Below, one piece after another: positions 17,010-24,641 of a stretch of DNA of 32,411 nucleotides (within the stretch, counting starts at the first letter, position 1; each line of letters opens with the position of its first letter). The notes under the pieces were generated by a model. The model was not told where the DNA came from. It did no database searches and worked only from the letters and a program-made list of their open reading frames with translations. Position numbers and translations under genes: made by a program. The DNA is taken from NCBI GenBank assembly GCA_934692905.1, contig CAKUUM010000023.1:1-32411 (forward strand). Direction: 5' to 3'. The DNA comes from an uncultured Bacteroidales bacterium (lineage in GTDB: Bacteria; Bacteroidota; Bacteroidia; Bacteroidales; Paludibacteraceae).

Positions 17010-18215
17010 GTGAAGAAGTCAATTTTGGTTGCCCTGTTAGCGGGTGCAGTATCATTGGTGTGGGCGGCAGAGCCGCATTTTCGTGCCACGTGGGTGAGCA
17101 GTGTGAGCAATATCGATTGGCCGCAGAAGGACGCTGTGGGCGATGAGGCAAAGCAAAGAGCCGATATGCTCAATATGCTGGACGCTTTTCAGGCGATGAA
17201 TCTCAATGCTATCATCTTTCAGGTCCGTCCTACGGCAGATGCCCTCTATCCGTCGAAGTTTGAGCCTTGGAGTGCCTGGCTGACGGGCAAACAAGGCAAG
17301 GCTGCGGGGTATGACCCGTTGGAGTTTGTGTGTGAAGAGGCCCACAAACGCGGGATAGATGTGCACGTGTGGATCAACCCCTACCGCGTGACTATTGCGG
17401 GCGGCAGGATAGAGGACTTGGCGGAGACGCATGTGTTCCGCCAGCACCCCGAATGGTTCTGGAAGTACGGCAAGCAGTGGTATTTTGAGCCTGGGTTGGA
17501 CGAGACGCGCGACTGGCTGTGCTCGGTGGTGGCTGAACTGGTGACCAACTACGACATCCAGGCTATTCACATGGACGACTATTTCTATCCCTATCCCATC
17601 AAGGGTCAGGCACTTCCCGATTCGGCTTGCTTCGCGGCACACCCGCGGGGGTACACCAACATAGCAGACTGGAGACGTAATAATGTGAACCTTGCCATTC
17701 AGGATATCCACGAGACCATTCAGCGTATCAAACCCAGTGTGGAGTTCGGTATCTCGCCGTTTGGCATCTGGCGCAACAAGCAGAACGACCCGCGTGGCAG
17801 TGAGACCAACGGGTTGCAGAACTACGACGAACTCTATGCCGATATCCTGCTGTGGATGGAGAAAGGGTGGATTGACTATGTGGTGCCGCAACTCTATTGG
17901 GAGATAGGCAAGAAGGTAGCTGACTATGCCGTGCTGGCGCGCTGGTGGGCGGAACACTCGTACGGGTGCAAGGTATATATAGGTATGGCACCGTATAAAT
18001 TAGGCGACCCGAAAGGTCCCGAAGCATGGCGCACAGGCAATGAGATTTGCCGCCAACTGCGGCTGAACGAGACCATCCAGACTCCGCAAGGTACGCCCGC
18101 CATACAAGGGGAGTGCTATTTCTCGGCACAATCACTGCTGCACAACAAGGGCGGGATTGCCGACAGCCTGCGCACAACGTTCTATCCCACGTATATCTCG
18201 GCGCCGAGAAAATAA
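17010..18215 (+). CDS. Secreted family-10-like glycoside hydrolase (GHL10/DUF187)
   Basis: A 401-aa exported enzyme of the GHL10 family, TIM-barrel proteins whose characterised member in E. coli (DigH/YngK) cleaves denuded peptidoglycan glycan strands. GTG at 17010 is the start: it opens a signal peptide (MKKSILVALLAGAVSLVWA), lies 25 bp after the promoter, and no in-frame ATG suits. Family motifs run along the barrel: FRATWVSSVSNIDWP at about 23-37, NAIIFQVRPTADALYPS, VHVWINPYRV, AIHMDDYFYPYP with the acidic pair at about 190, FGISPFGIWRN, and YVVPQLYWEIG. Length is a little below the usual 450-500 because there is no extra C-terminal domain. No sorting tail is seen, so it is probably periplasmic and may act in cell-wall turnover. 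Confidence 0.88.
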   Translation: MKKSILVALLAGAVSLVWAAEPHFRATWVSSVSNIDWPQKDAVGDEAKQRADMLNMLDAFQAMNLNAIIFQVRPTADALYPSKFEPWSAWLTGKQGKAAGYDPLEFVCEEAHKRGIDVHVWINPYRVTIAGGRIEDLAETHVFRQHPEWFWKYGKQWYFEPGLDETRDWLCSVVAELVTNYDIQAIHMDDYFYPYPIKGQALPDSACFAAHPRGYTNIADWRRNNVNLAIQDIHETIQRIKPSVEFGISPFGIWRNKQNDPRGSETNGLQNYDELYADILLWMEKGWIDYVVPQLYWEIGKKVADYAVLARWWAEHSYGCKVYIGMAPYKLGDPKGPEAWRTGNEICRQLRLNETIQTPQGTPAIQGECYFSAQSLLHNKGGIADSLRTTFYPTYISAPRK

Positions 18216-18246
18216 TATCTTTTTCGGGGAAATCGTTATAGGTTGG

Positions 18247-19413
18247 TCATAGGTTACTGACCTCCACTTGCCCGTCACTCACATGGAAAATGGTGGCATG
18301 ATGGGTCAGGTTGGGTGTGTCTGTCTGTCGCAGAATGCTCGTCAGGTGCTGACGGTCGGTGTCGGTGATGAATATCTGCCCGAAGCGGTTGTCTGCCGTC
18401 AGGCGGATGATTTGCTCCACGCGCTCGCTGTCCAACTTGTCGAAGATGTCGTCCAGCAGCAGGATAGGGTTGCCGTTGTCCATGGTCTGCCCGAGGTACA
18501 ACGCCTGCCCCAGTTTCATAGCCAGCAGGAAGGTCTTTTGCTGCCCCTGACTGCCTACGCGCTTCAGCGGGTATTCGCCGAGGTACATTTCCAATTCGTC
18601 CTTGTGCACCCCCTGGCTGCTCCAGCCGAGTATCAAATCCCGCGCACGGGTTCTGCCAAACGCCTCTGTCAAATCCCTATTCTGCAGTTGTGACACATAT
18701 TGCAACGCGGGCTGCTCCTTGTCGCCCGAAATGGTGGCGTACACCTCCCGAAAATACGGCACGAACTGCTCGATGAACTCTTGCCGCTCCTTATATATAT
18801 AGGTGGCATGTTCCGCCAGTTGTGCTTCTATCACCTCGAAAAGGTCTGTCGGCACTGCACTGGCAGGCGTGTCCTCATACTGCTTGAGCAGGGCGTTGCG
18901 CTGTTTGAGCAGGGCGTTGTACTGCGTCAGGTGCTCCAGATAGAGGCGGTTGTACTGCGAAATCACCCCGTCCATAAACCGCCTGCGCTCGTCACTCCCC
19001 TCACTCACCAACTCGCTGTCCTGCGGGCTCACCATCACCAATGGTATCAGCCCTATATGGTCTATCAGGCGTTTGTAGTCCTTCTTGCCGCGCCGGAACT
19101 GCTTCTTCTGCCCCCGCTTGATGCCACAGGAGATAACCACCTCCTCGTTGTCATTGTCATTGTGCATTGCGCATTGCGCATTACGCATTGAATACAAACC
19201 TTGCAGCATAGCGAGTTCCTCGCCGTGCGTAATGTTCTGACTGTCAATGGTGTTGTACGCCGACTTGGTGAAACTCAGATAGTAGATGGCGTCCAGAATG
19301 TTGGTCTTGCCCTGCCCGTTGAGCCCTATGAAACAATTCAGTTTATCCGAGAAATGCAGGCTCGCCTCTCGGATATTCTTGTAGTTCAATATGTTCAGTT
19401 TGCGGAGAAACAC
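18247..19413 (-). CDS. recF: DNA replication and repair protein RecF
   Basis: A 388-aa SMC-like ATPase that loads RecA at single-strand gaps together with RecO and RecR. Walker A GLNGQGKT spans residues 30-37. The signature region (SQGQQKTFLLAMKLGQA) and Walker B (PILLLDDIFDKLD) lie in the last third, followed by the D-loop. Residues about 76-90 (MRNAQCAMHNDNDNE) are foreign to the family: they are the in-frame translation of a heptanucleotide repeat at 19152-19190 of the kind otherwise found between genes here. The segment falls in a surface loop between the first strands, so function could survive. A short duplication, QYNALLKQRNALLKQ, lies in the coiled-coil arm. No promoter is visible upstream, so it may be read through from the response-regulator gene. 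Confidence 0.95.
   Translation of the reverse strand: MFLRKLNILNYKNIREASLHFSDKLNCFIGLNGQGKTNILDAIYYLSFTKSAYNTIDSQNITHGEELAMLQGLYSMRNAQCAMHNDNDNEEVVISCGIKRGQKKQFRRGKKDYKRLIDHIGLIPLVMVSPQDSELVSEGSDERRRFMDGVISQYNRLYLEHLTQYNALLKQRNALLKQYEDTPASAVPTDLFEVIEAQLAEHATYIYKERQEFIEQFVPYFREVYATISGDKEQPALQYVSQLQNRDLTEAFGRTRARDLILGWSSQGVHKDELEMYLGEYPLKRVGSQGQQKTFLLAMKLGQALYLGQTMDNGNPILLLDDIFDKLDSERVEQIIRLTADNRFGQIFITDTDRQHLTSILRQTDTPNLTHHATIFHVSDGQVEVSNL
19152..19190 (-). repeat. Heptanucleotide repeat inside the recF coding region
   Basis: Plus-strand units GTGCATT, GCGCATT (twice) and ACGCATT, preceded by a weaker unit. Translated as MRNAQCAMHN within RecF. The same family lies between genes at 22361-22427. 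Confidence 0.85.
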
Positions 19414-19583
19414 CGTTTTTTCAGAGTGGATAAGTTGATAGTTTATAGAAGTTCAGAGTTTAGAGATTAGAGTTTAGTGCAGTGGAGAGTTGTTAGTTGG
19501 ATAGCATTACGTGCTAAACTCTTAACTTTCCACTTAACAACTGCTCTCAACACTCAACACTCAACTCTCAACTAAATTAACTG
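19414..19583. repeat. Gap with two heptanucleotide repeat tracts
   Basis: 19450-19477 holds AGTTCAG, AGTTTAG, AGATTAG, AGTTTAG. 19544-19571 holds CTCTCAA, CACTCAA (twice), CTCTCAA. The two tracts belong to different unit families and flank a short unique stretch. No TAnnTTTG box was found. Confidence 0.75.
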
Positions 19584-20750
19584 TCAAGCATACGTTGCCA
19601 CGTCCTCGGCGGTTATGGTGTCGCCCGAGAGGATTATCAGTCGTTCCACCACGTTGCGCAGTTCGCGGATATTGCCGGGCCAATGGTGCTGCTGCAAGGC
19701 TGCTATGGCGTCATCGGAGAAGTTCTTCACTTTCCAGCCCTGCTCGTTGCATATCAACTGCGTGAAGTGGTTGACTAACAGCGGTATATCCTCTTTTCTG
19801 TCCTCCAGGTCGGGCACATGGATAGGTATCACGTTCAGGCGGTGGAACAGGTCTTCGCGGAAGTGCCCCGCCTCAATCTCCTTGTGCAGGTCTTTGTTGG
19901 TGGCTGCCACCACGCGCACATTCACCTTGATGGTCTTGTCGCTGCCCACACGCGTTATCTCGTTTTCCTGCAGCGCGCGCAGCACTTTTGTCTGTGCCGA
20001 CAGGCTCATGTCGCCTATCTCGTCCAAGAACAGCGTACCGCCGTCGGCTTGCTCGAACTTGCCCGCACGGTCTTTCACTGCACCCGTAAAACTGCCCTTC
20101 ATATGCCCGAACAACTCACTTTCAATCAGTTCGCTCGGTATCGCCGCACAGTTCACCTCCACCATCGGACCGTTGGCGCGGGCGCTATTCTCGTGTATCA
20201 GGTGTGCCACCACCTCTTTTCCCGTACCGTTCGACCCCGTGATGAACACACGCGCCTCGGTAGGTGCCACCTTGTCTATTATCGCGCGCACGTGCATGAT
20301 GGCAGGGCTCTCGCCTATCATCTGGTTCTTGGTGCCCACTTTTTTGCGCAGCACTTTGGTCTCCTGCACCAGCGACTTGTGGTCCAGCGCATGCTTGGTG
20401 GTCAGCAGCAGACGGTTGAGGTCCAGCGGCTTCTCGATGAAGTCAAAAGCCCCGTTTTTCAGGGCTTCCACGGCCGTCTCCACGGTGCCGTGTCCCGAAA
20501 TCATTACCACCGGAACATCCTCACCACCAATCTGTTGAATGCCTTTGTGGTACGCGGTCAGGAACTCCAGACCATCCATCTCGGGCATCTTCACGTCCGA
20601 GAATATCAGGTTATATACGCCCGTCAGAGCCTTGTCCAGACCCTTTTTCCCGTCTTCCACGGTCTCCACGGTGTACCCCTCGAATTCCAAAATCTCTTTC
20701 AGAGTGTTGCGTATCGCACGTTCGTCGTCAATTACTAAAATTTTTGCCAT
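19584..20750 (-). CDS. Sigma-54-dependent response regulator (NtrC family), no DNA-binding domain
   Basis: A 388-aa bacterial enhancer-binding-type protein. ATG 20750 is the start, since MAKILVIDDE begins a receiver domain and the promoter lies just upstream. The receiver domain (1-120) has the acidic pair Asp8-Asp9, phosphoacceptor Asp52 (SDVKMPEMDG) and Lys107. The AAA+ domain (about 143-370) has Walker A GSNGTGKE (172-179), the sigma-54 contact loop GSFTGA (219-224; GAFTGA in most relatives), Walker B GGTLFLDEIGDM and the arginine-finger region FREDLFHRLNV. The protein stops at ITAEDVATYA, right after the AAA+ lid, where a Fis-type helix-turn-helix normally follows. It would therefore act without binding DNA itself, or through a partner. 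No histidine kinase gene is adjacent. Confidence 0.9.
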   Translation of the reverse strand: MAKILVIDDERAIRNTLKEILEFEGYTVETVEDGKKGLDKALTGVYNLIFSDVKMPEMDGLEFLTAYHKGIQQIGGEDVPVVMISGHGTVETAVEALKNGAFDFIEKPLDLNRLLLTTKHALDHKSLVQETKVLRKKVGTKNQMIGESPAIMHVRAIIDKVAPTEARVFITGSNGTGKEVVAHLIHENSARANGPMVEVNCAAIPSELIESELFGHMKGSFTGAVKDRAGKFEQADGGTLFLDEIGDMSLSAQTKVLRALQENEITRVGSDKTIKVNVRVVAATNKDLHKEIEAGHFREDLFHRLNVIPIHVPDLEDRKEDIPLLVNHFTQLICNEQGWKVKNFSDDAIAALQQHHWPGNIRELRNVVERLIILSGDTITAEDVATYA

Positions 20751-20798
20751 AATGTAATGTCTTGAGTGTAAGTGGTTATGTGTTTCTAAAAACGTCTG

Positions 20799-20829
20799 CA
20801 AAGTTACATAAATTATTTTAACTACGCAA
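20799..20829 (-). promoter_or_regulatory. Promoter of the response-regulator gene
   Basis: Minus strand: TTG (20827-20829), 20-nt gap, TAACTTTG (20799-20806), about 50 bp before ATG 20750. It lies downstream of the assumed start of a longer frame (20801), which argues for the shorter one. Confidence 0.8.
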
Positions 20830-20864
20830 TACTTTGCTGAAAATAATATAGAAATACACTCCCA

Positions 20865-20920
20865 CTAATCCCTAATCTCTACTCTCTAATCTCTACTCTC
20901 TACTCCCTAACCTCTCTCCC
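20865..20920 (-). repeat. Heptanucleotide repeat at the rarA 3' end
   Basis: Plus-strand units CTAATCC, CTAATCT, CTACTCT, CTAATCT, CTACTCT, CTACTCC, CTAACCT. The tract overlaps the end of rarA, whose TAG stop (20907-20909) lies within it. Confidence 0.8.
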
Positions 20921-22187
20921 ACAGGAACTTCATCCACTCCGCCATCTTCTGTTCTTGCGGGCTGCCCTGTGCCTGCCAGAAGTGCGTCCCTGCCAATTCG
21001 TCGGGCATAAACTGCTGTTTTACAAAGTGGTTCGGGTAGTCATGCGCGTACTTGTACCCGTCGCTGTACCCCAATTCCTCCATCAGTTTCGTGGGCGCGT
21101 TCCTCAGGTGCAGGGGCACGGGCAGGTTGCCTGTTTTCTCTACCGCCTGCAAGGCGGCATCAATTGCCAGATAGGCGGAATTGGACTTCTGCGAGGTCGC
21201 CAGATACACCGTTGCCATCGCCAGCGGTATCCGCCCTTCGGGCCAACCAATCTTGGTCAGCGTGTCGAAGCACGCATTGGCAACTAGCATCGCATTCGGG
21301 TTTGCCAAACCGATGTCCTCACTTGCCGAAATCACCAGTCTGCGGGCGATAAACTTCGGGTCCTCGCCCGCCGCCACCATGCGTGCCAGCCAATACAACG
21401 CCGCATCGGGGTCGCTCCCGCGGATGGATTTGATAAACGCCGAGATGATGTCGTAGTGCAACTCCCCGTCCTTGTCGTACTGCACGGGGTTCTGCTGCAA
21501 CTGCCGCGTCACTGTCTCATTGTCTATCACGCGCACGCCCGCGTTGGTTACCAACTCGATGATATTCAGCAACTTTCTTGCGTCGCCGCCCGAGTAGCGC
21601 AGCAGGCTGTCCGTCTCCCTGACCTCTATATTCAATGACCTTATGTACTCGTCGTCATTCAGCGCATGGTGCATGAGTTCCAGCAAATCCTCCTTGTCCA
21701 ACGGCTTCAGCACATACACCTGGCACCGGCTCAGCAATGGCGTTATCACCTCAAACGACGGGTTCTCCGTCGTGGCGCCAATCAGCGTTATCGTCCCCTC
21801 TTCCACAGCCCCTAACAGACTGTCTTGCTGCGACTTGGAGAACCTGTGTATCTCGTCTATGAACAGGATAGGGGAGCGCCTGTCTGTGGTGGCTGCAAAG
21901 ATGCCGCTGTTCATTGCCATCGTGCGTTTGGCTTTGTCTATCACCTCGCGCACCTCTTTCACCCCGCTCGTCACGGCGGACAGGGTGTAGAACGGGCGTT
22001 CCAACTCGTGCGCAATGATGCGTGCCAGCGTCGTCTTGCCCACCCCGGGGGGACCCCACAGGATGAAACTGCTCAGATTGCCGCTTTCTATCATCTTGCG
22101 CAGCACGGCGCCCTCGCCCACGAGGTGCTTCTGTCCGAAATATCCGTCCAATGTCTGCGGCCGCAACCGCTCTGCCAATGGTAACAT
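20907..22187 (-). CDS. rarA: Replication-associated recombination protein A (RarA/MgsA AAA+ ATPase)
   Basis: A 426-aa AAA+ ATPase related to clamp loaders that acts at stalled replication forks and gaps. Walker A GPPGVGKT is at residues 45-52; Walker B (ILFIDEIHRFSKSQQD) at about 106-121; sensor 1 is GATTENPSFEV and the arginine finger lies in LLSRCQV. The C-terminal half carries family motifs SAFIKSIRGSDPDAALYWLARM and SASEDIGLANPNAM, and GYKYAHDYPNHFVKQQFMPDEL close to the end. Length is normal. The start ATG 22187 (MLPLAERLRP) agrees with the family. The last residues and stop codon merge into a heptanucleotide repeat, and another heptanucleotide repeat forms nearly the whole 5' leader. 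Confidence 0.95.
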   Translation of the reverse strand: MLPLAERLRPQTLDGYFGQKHLVGEGAVLRKMIESGNLSSFILWGPPGVGKTTLARIIAHELERPFYTLSAVTSGVKEVREVIDKAKRTMAMNSGIFAATTDRRSPILFIDEIHRFSKSQQDSLLGAVEEGTITLIGATTENPSFEVITPLLSRCQVYVLKPLDKEDLLELMHHALNDDEYIRSLNIEVRETDSLLRYSGGDARKLLNIIELVTNAGVRVIDNETVTRQLQQNPVQYDKDGELHYDIISAFIKSIRGSDPDAALYWLARMVAAGEDPKFIARRLVISASEDIGLANPNAMLVANACFDTLTKIGWPEGRIPLAMATVYLATSQKSNSAYLAIDAALQAVEKTGNLPVPLHLRNAPTKLMEELGYSDGYKYAHDYPNHFVKQQFMPDELAGTHFWQAQGSPQEQKMAEWMKFLWERG

Positions 22188-22193
22188 ACCCTG

Positions 22194-22263
22194 AATCTCT
22201 ACTCTCTACCCTCTACTCTCTACCCTCTAATCCCTACTCCCTAATCTCTAATCTCTAATCTCC
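22194..22263 (-). repeat. Heptanucleotide repeat forming the rarA leader
   Basis: Ten 7-nt units on the plus strand (AATCTCT, ACTCTCT, ACCCTCT and variants) run without a break from six bases upstream of the rarA ATG to three bases short of its -7 box. Confidence 0.85.
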
Positions 22264-22265
22264 CG

Positions 22266-22296
22266 CAAAGGTACTGTTTTTCTCACATATATGCAA
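22266..22296 (-). promoter_or_regulatory. Promoter of rarA
   Basis: Minus strand: TTG (22294-22296), 20-nt gap, TACCTTTG (22266-22273). The predicted transcript begins at the edge of the heptanucleotide tract. Confidence 0.8.
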
Positions 22297-22360
22297 CTTC
22301 CCTGCGCAATTCACTATAATCCTCTCGGAACTCTCTCATAATCAGTCACTCCTCTGCGTC

Positions 22361-22427
22361 ATTGTGCATTACGCATTACGCATTGTGCATTGAAACTTGC
22401 GCATTATGCATTGAGAATTGCGCATTG
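22361..22427. repeat. Heptanucleotide repeat (GCATT family)
   Basis: Nine 7-nt units: GTGCATT, ACGCATT, ACGCATT, GTGCATT, GAAACTT, GCGCATT, ATGCATT, GAGAATT, GCGCATT. The register is kept even across the two degenerate units. Confidence 0.85.
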
Positions 22428-22448
22428 TTTCTCTGGCTAAGTGTATGA

Positions 22449-22498
22449 GATTAGTATGTGGTTAGTATGTGATTAGTATGTGATTAGTATGTGATTCC
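22449..22498 (+). repeat. 11-nt tandem repeat (GATTAGTATGT)
   Basis: Four units (three identical, one with GG for GA) and a partial fifth, GATTCC. It is directly followed by two ACCTTGC 11-nt units (22503-22524), the inverse of the family at 7526 and 14853. Confidence 0.85.
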
Positions 22499-22779
22499 GC
22501 TGACCTTGCCGCGACCTTGCGCTGGGGGTAATAACAGGTCGGAGAAGGACTTCTGAAAGAATTGCAACCGTATGTAATTAAATGAGTTACACAATGATGT
22601 TTCTTGTTTTTGTTAAAAATCTATAAGTTTAAACGTGCTATTTTGTCAAAAATCCGCAACTTTTATACTTGCAAAATGTCAAAATTCTCGGTGTATCGTA
22701 GTTCTGTACAGGCTGCTCGGAAGAAGTTGTGCAGCCGTCCGTTCATTTATCTCGCACAAATAAGTTGCTCTCCCCCCTA

Positions 22780-22810
22780 TTGCGTACATTGTAAATTTAA
22801 TGTAACTTTG
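22780..22810 (+). promoter_or_regulatory. Promoter of the TPR-HTH regulator
   Basis: TTG 22780-22782, 20-nt gap, TAACTTTG 22803-22810. ATG 22819 begins nine bases after the last G of the -7 box, so the mRNA would have a leader of only a few bases or none. Confidence 0.8.
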
Positions 22811-22818
22811 TGGGCGAA

Positions 22819-24498
22819 ATGAGAATTAAAGTAACATATTTACTGCTGCTGTTGTTGCTTGCGGGGCAAATGGCAACAACGGCTTGCACCTCATCTTCCT
22901 CGCGGGTTCGGGAGGCAGAACGCATCATCGCCATAGCGGATAGTATGGATGCGGAGCACCAATTGTATTCCGACACCGTGGCACTTCGTGCTGCCATCCG
23001 CACACTCCGCAAACCCATAGCCCGCCACTTTCACCGTAACACCCTCGCTGCGGCGTACTATTATATGGGGCGCAATCTGGAGGACAACTGTTCACTCATC
23101 CCTGATGCCGCTGATTGTTATATAGCCTGCGACCGTCTGCATCCCGATGACCCCATCCGCCGCGGACGGGTAAACGCCTGCATGGCATATATTTGCAGCC
23201 AGCAAGCCGAAGACAGCCTTGCTCTTGTTTTCAGACAGCGTTCTACTGAGGCTTTTCGTGAAAGCGGCGATACGGCACGTTACACGTATGGCTTGCTTTT
23301 CCTTAGTGAAAATTATTGCCAACTTGGCGAATACCAAATAGCCGATAGCCTTTGGCGAGAGGCACAAACATTTCCATTGGATAGTGCTCATTATGCTTGC
23401 CTGTTGGGGACGAGGGGCATCTATTTTTATGACCGACAGCAATACGATTCCGCTTTGACCTGTTTTTTGCAAGTGATTAATGTTCCCCGGGGCGAGGAGT
23501 ATAAGTGTTTTGACTACATGAAGATAGCGCAAATATATGAGAGTATCAACAAGTCTGCACAAGCATATCCTTACGCCGAATACATAGTTCGCCACTCAGC
23601 CAATCCTTACTTAATCTCCAATGCATACTACACGTTGGTAAAGCACGCAAAGCAGGCAGGTGATATTGAATTGGTTGCTACCTATTCTCACAACAGGGAG
23701 GATGTGGGGCGGGAAAAACGTGAGATGGAAAATGCATACACTATGGCTGTTGCCAAATGTCGTGATTATATTGTTCAGCCCCACCCGTATAGATCATGGA
23801 AAATTGCTGTATGTATTACCATTTTGGCGTGTGGCTTACTGTTTCTCCTTCTTTTGCTGCTACAACATCATAAACGCATTGCCCTGTGGCAACGAGATGC
23901 GCAAATACGTGCCCAGGGTATGGCAATCGCCAGAAAGAATATGGCATTGCAAGACAAGGATGCTGTAATAGAGGAACTGAAGACACAACTACAAACGCAA
24001 ACTACTATGTTGCAGCATACTGCAATACAGTTGCAGCAAGCAGAACAACAATTGCAACACAAGACATCCTTGGTCCAAGATTTGGTGCATTGGGTTAATA
24101 CCCAGAGGGAGCCGGAAGTCAGCCTGCAACTTGAATACTTGCAATTGTGTTATCCGCACCCGGACAAAAGGTGGAATACCTATTCTGTGCTTCAGAAAGA
24201 TATGGGACACTTATTATTGGGAGTGTGCAAACACTTGGAGCGGAAATCTTTATCACCGCGGGAAATCACGGTCTGTATGTGTAGTTTGATATACACATCT
24301 ATCACGTTGGCTGATATGGCGCAATACCTGTGCTATTCTGAAAACAGCATTCGCGCCATCCGAACACGTATAGCAAAAAAGTTGGGCATTGATAGTGCTG
24401 CAAAATTGCATAAATACCTGATGGATTTGGCTGTTTATGGCACTGACATACACCCTAATGATAGTAATTGTATACATAACAAAATTGCAATTTGCTGA
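22819..24498 (+). CDS. Membrane-anchored TPR protein with cytoplasmic LuxR-like HTH (transcription regulator)
   Basis: A 559-aa sensor-regulator of a type common in Bacteroidota. The N-terminus has a signal or lipoprotein-like segment (LLLLLLLAGQMATTACTSS; the box is not ideal). Residues about 30-320 are tetratricopeptide-like helices (ALAAAYYYMGRNLED, YGLLFLSENYCQLGEYQIADSLW, ALTCFLQVINV) and should lie in the periplasm. A single membrane helix spans about 328-350 (WKIAVCITILACGLLFLLLLLL), followed by a glutamine-rich coiled coil (about 365-430). A LuxR/GerE-like helix-turn-helix follows at about 478-540 (LSPREITVCMCSL...YCYSENSIRAIRTRIAKKLGI). I infer that it senses an envelope signal and controls the operon that starts at 24642. 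ATG 22819 is preferred to GTG 22810, which lies within the promoter box. Confidence 0.82.
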   Translation: MRIKVTYLLLLLLLAGQMATTACTSSSSRVREAERIIAIADSMDAEHQLYSDTVALRAAIRTLRKPIARHFHRNTLAAAYYYMGRNLEDNCSLIPDAADCYIACDRLHPDDPIRRGRVNACMAYICSQQAEDSLALVFRQRSTEAFRESGDTARYTYGLLFLSENYCQLGEYQIADSLWREAQTFPLDSAHYACLLGTRGIYFYDRQQYDSALTCFLQVINVPRGEEYKCFDYMKIAQIYESINKSAQAYPYAEYIVRHSANPYLISNAYYTLVKHAKQAGDIELVATYSHNREDVGREKREMENAYTMAVAKCRDYIVQPHPYRSWKIAVCITILACGLLFLLLLLLQHHKRIALWQRDAQIRAQGMAIARKNMALQDKDAVIEELKTQLQTQTTMLQHTAIQLQQAEQQLQHKTSLVQDLVHWVNTQREPEVSLQLEYLQLCYPHPDKRWNTYSVLQKDMGHLLLGVCKHLERKSLSPREITVCMCSLIYTSITLADMAQYLCYSENSIRAIRTRIAKKLGIDSAAKLHKYLMDLAVYGTDIHPNDSNCIHNKIAIC

Positions 24499-24532
24499 TA
24501 TATAGCATATTGCGATTTTCATTTGTATACAT
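24468..24532. promoter_or_regulatory. Long dyad symmetry, candidate operator for the protease operon
   Basis: All parts are symmetric about 24500: TTGTATACAT at both ends (24468-24477, 24523-24532), AAAATTGCAAT (24481-24491) opposite ATTGCGATTTT (24509-24519), and GCT (24494-24496) opposite AGC (24504-24506). It overlaps the last codons of the regulator gene and ends eight bases before the -33 box of the next promoter. No T run follows, so a terminator is less likely. Confidence 0.65.
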
Positions 24533-24539
24533 GCTTTTC

Positions 24540-24570
24540 TTGCGTTATTCGTGTAAAAGCACTACCTTTG
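24540..24570 (+). promoter_or_regulatory. Promoter of the secreted protein/C10 protease operon
   Basis: TTG 24540-24542, 20-nt gap, TACCTTTG 24563-24570. ATG 24642 lies about 65 bp downstream. Confidence 0.8.
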
Positions 24571-24641
24571 CAGCTGGAATTCGAGCAACAAATTGTATGT
24601 TTGTATGTTCGGAGAAGTGTAACCTTTTAATAAAAAACATC

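Larger units (their letters stand above)
22297..22779. other. Gene-free stretch between rarA and the TPR regulator
   Basis: Contains the GCATT heptanucleotide tract (22361-22427), the GATTAGTATGT repeat (22449-22498) and two inverted units of the GGCAAGGT family (22503-22524). From 22600 to 22780 it is AT-rich and I see no gene. Confidence 0.65.

Noticed and set aside
19615..20738. Two plus-strand frames of over 300 codons opposite the response regulator
   Set aside because: The minus strand encodes an unmistakable NtrC-family protein; the plus frames overlap each other and show no domain.
24492..24641. Longer start for the DUF3244-like protein
   Set aside because: The added frame lies upstream of and across the promoter boxes and hides the signal peptide.
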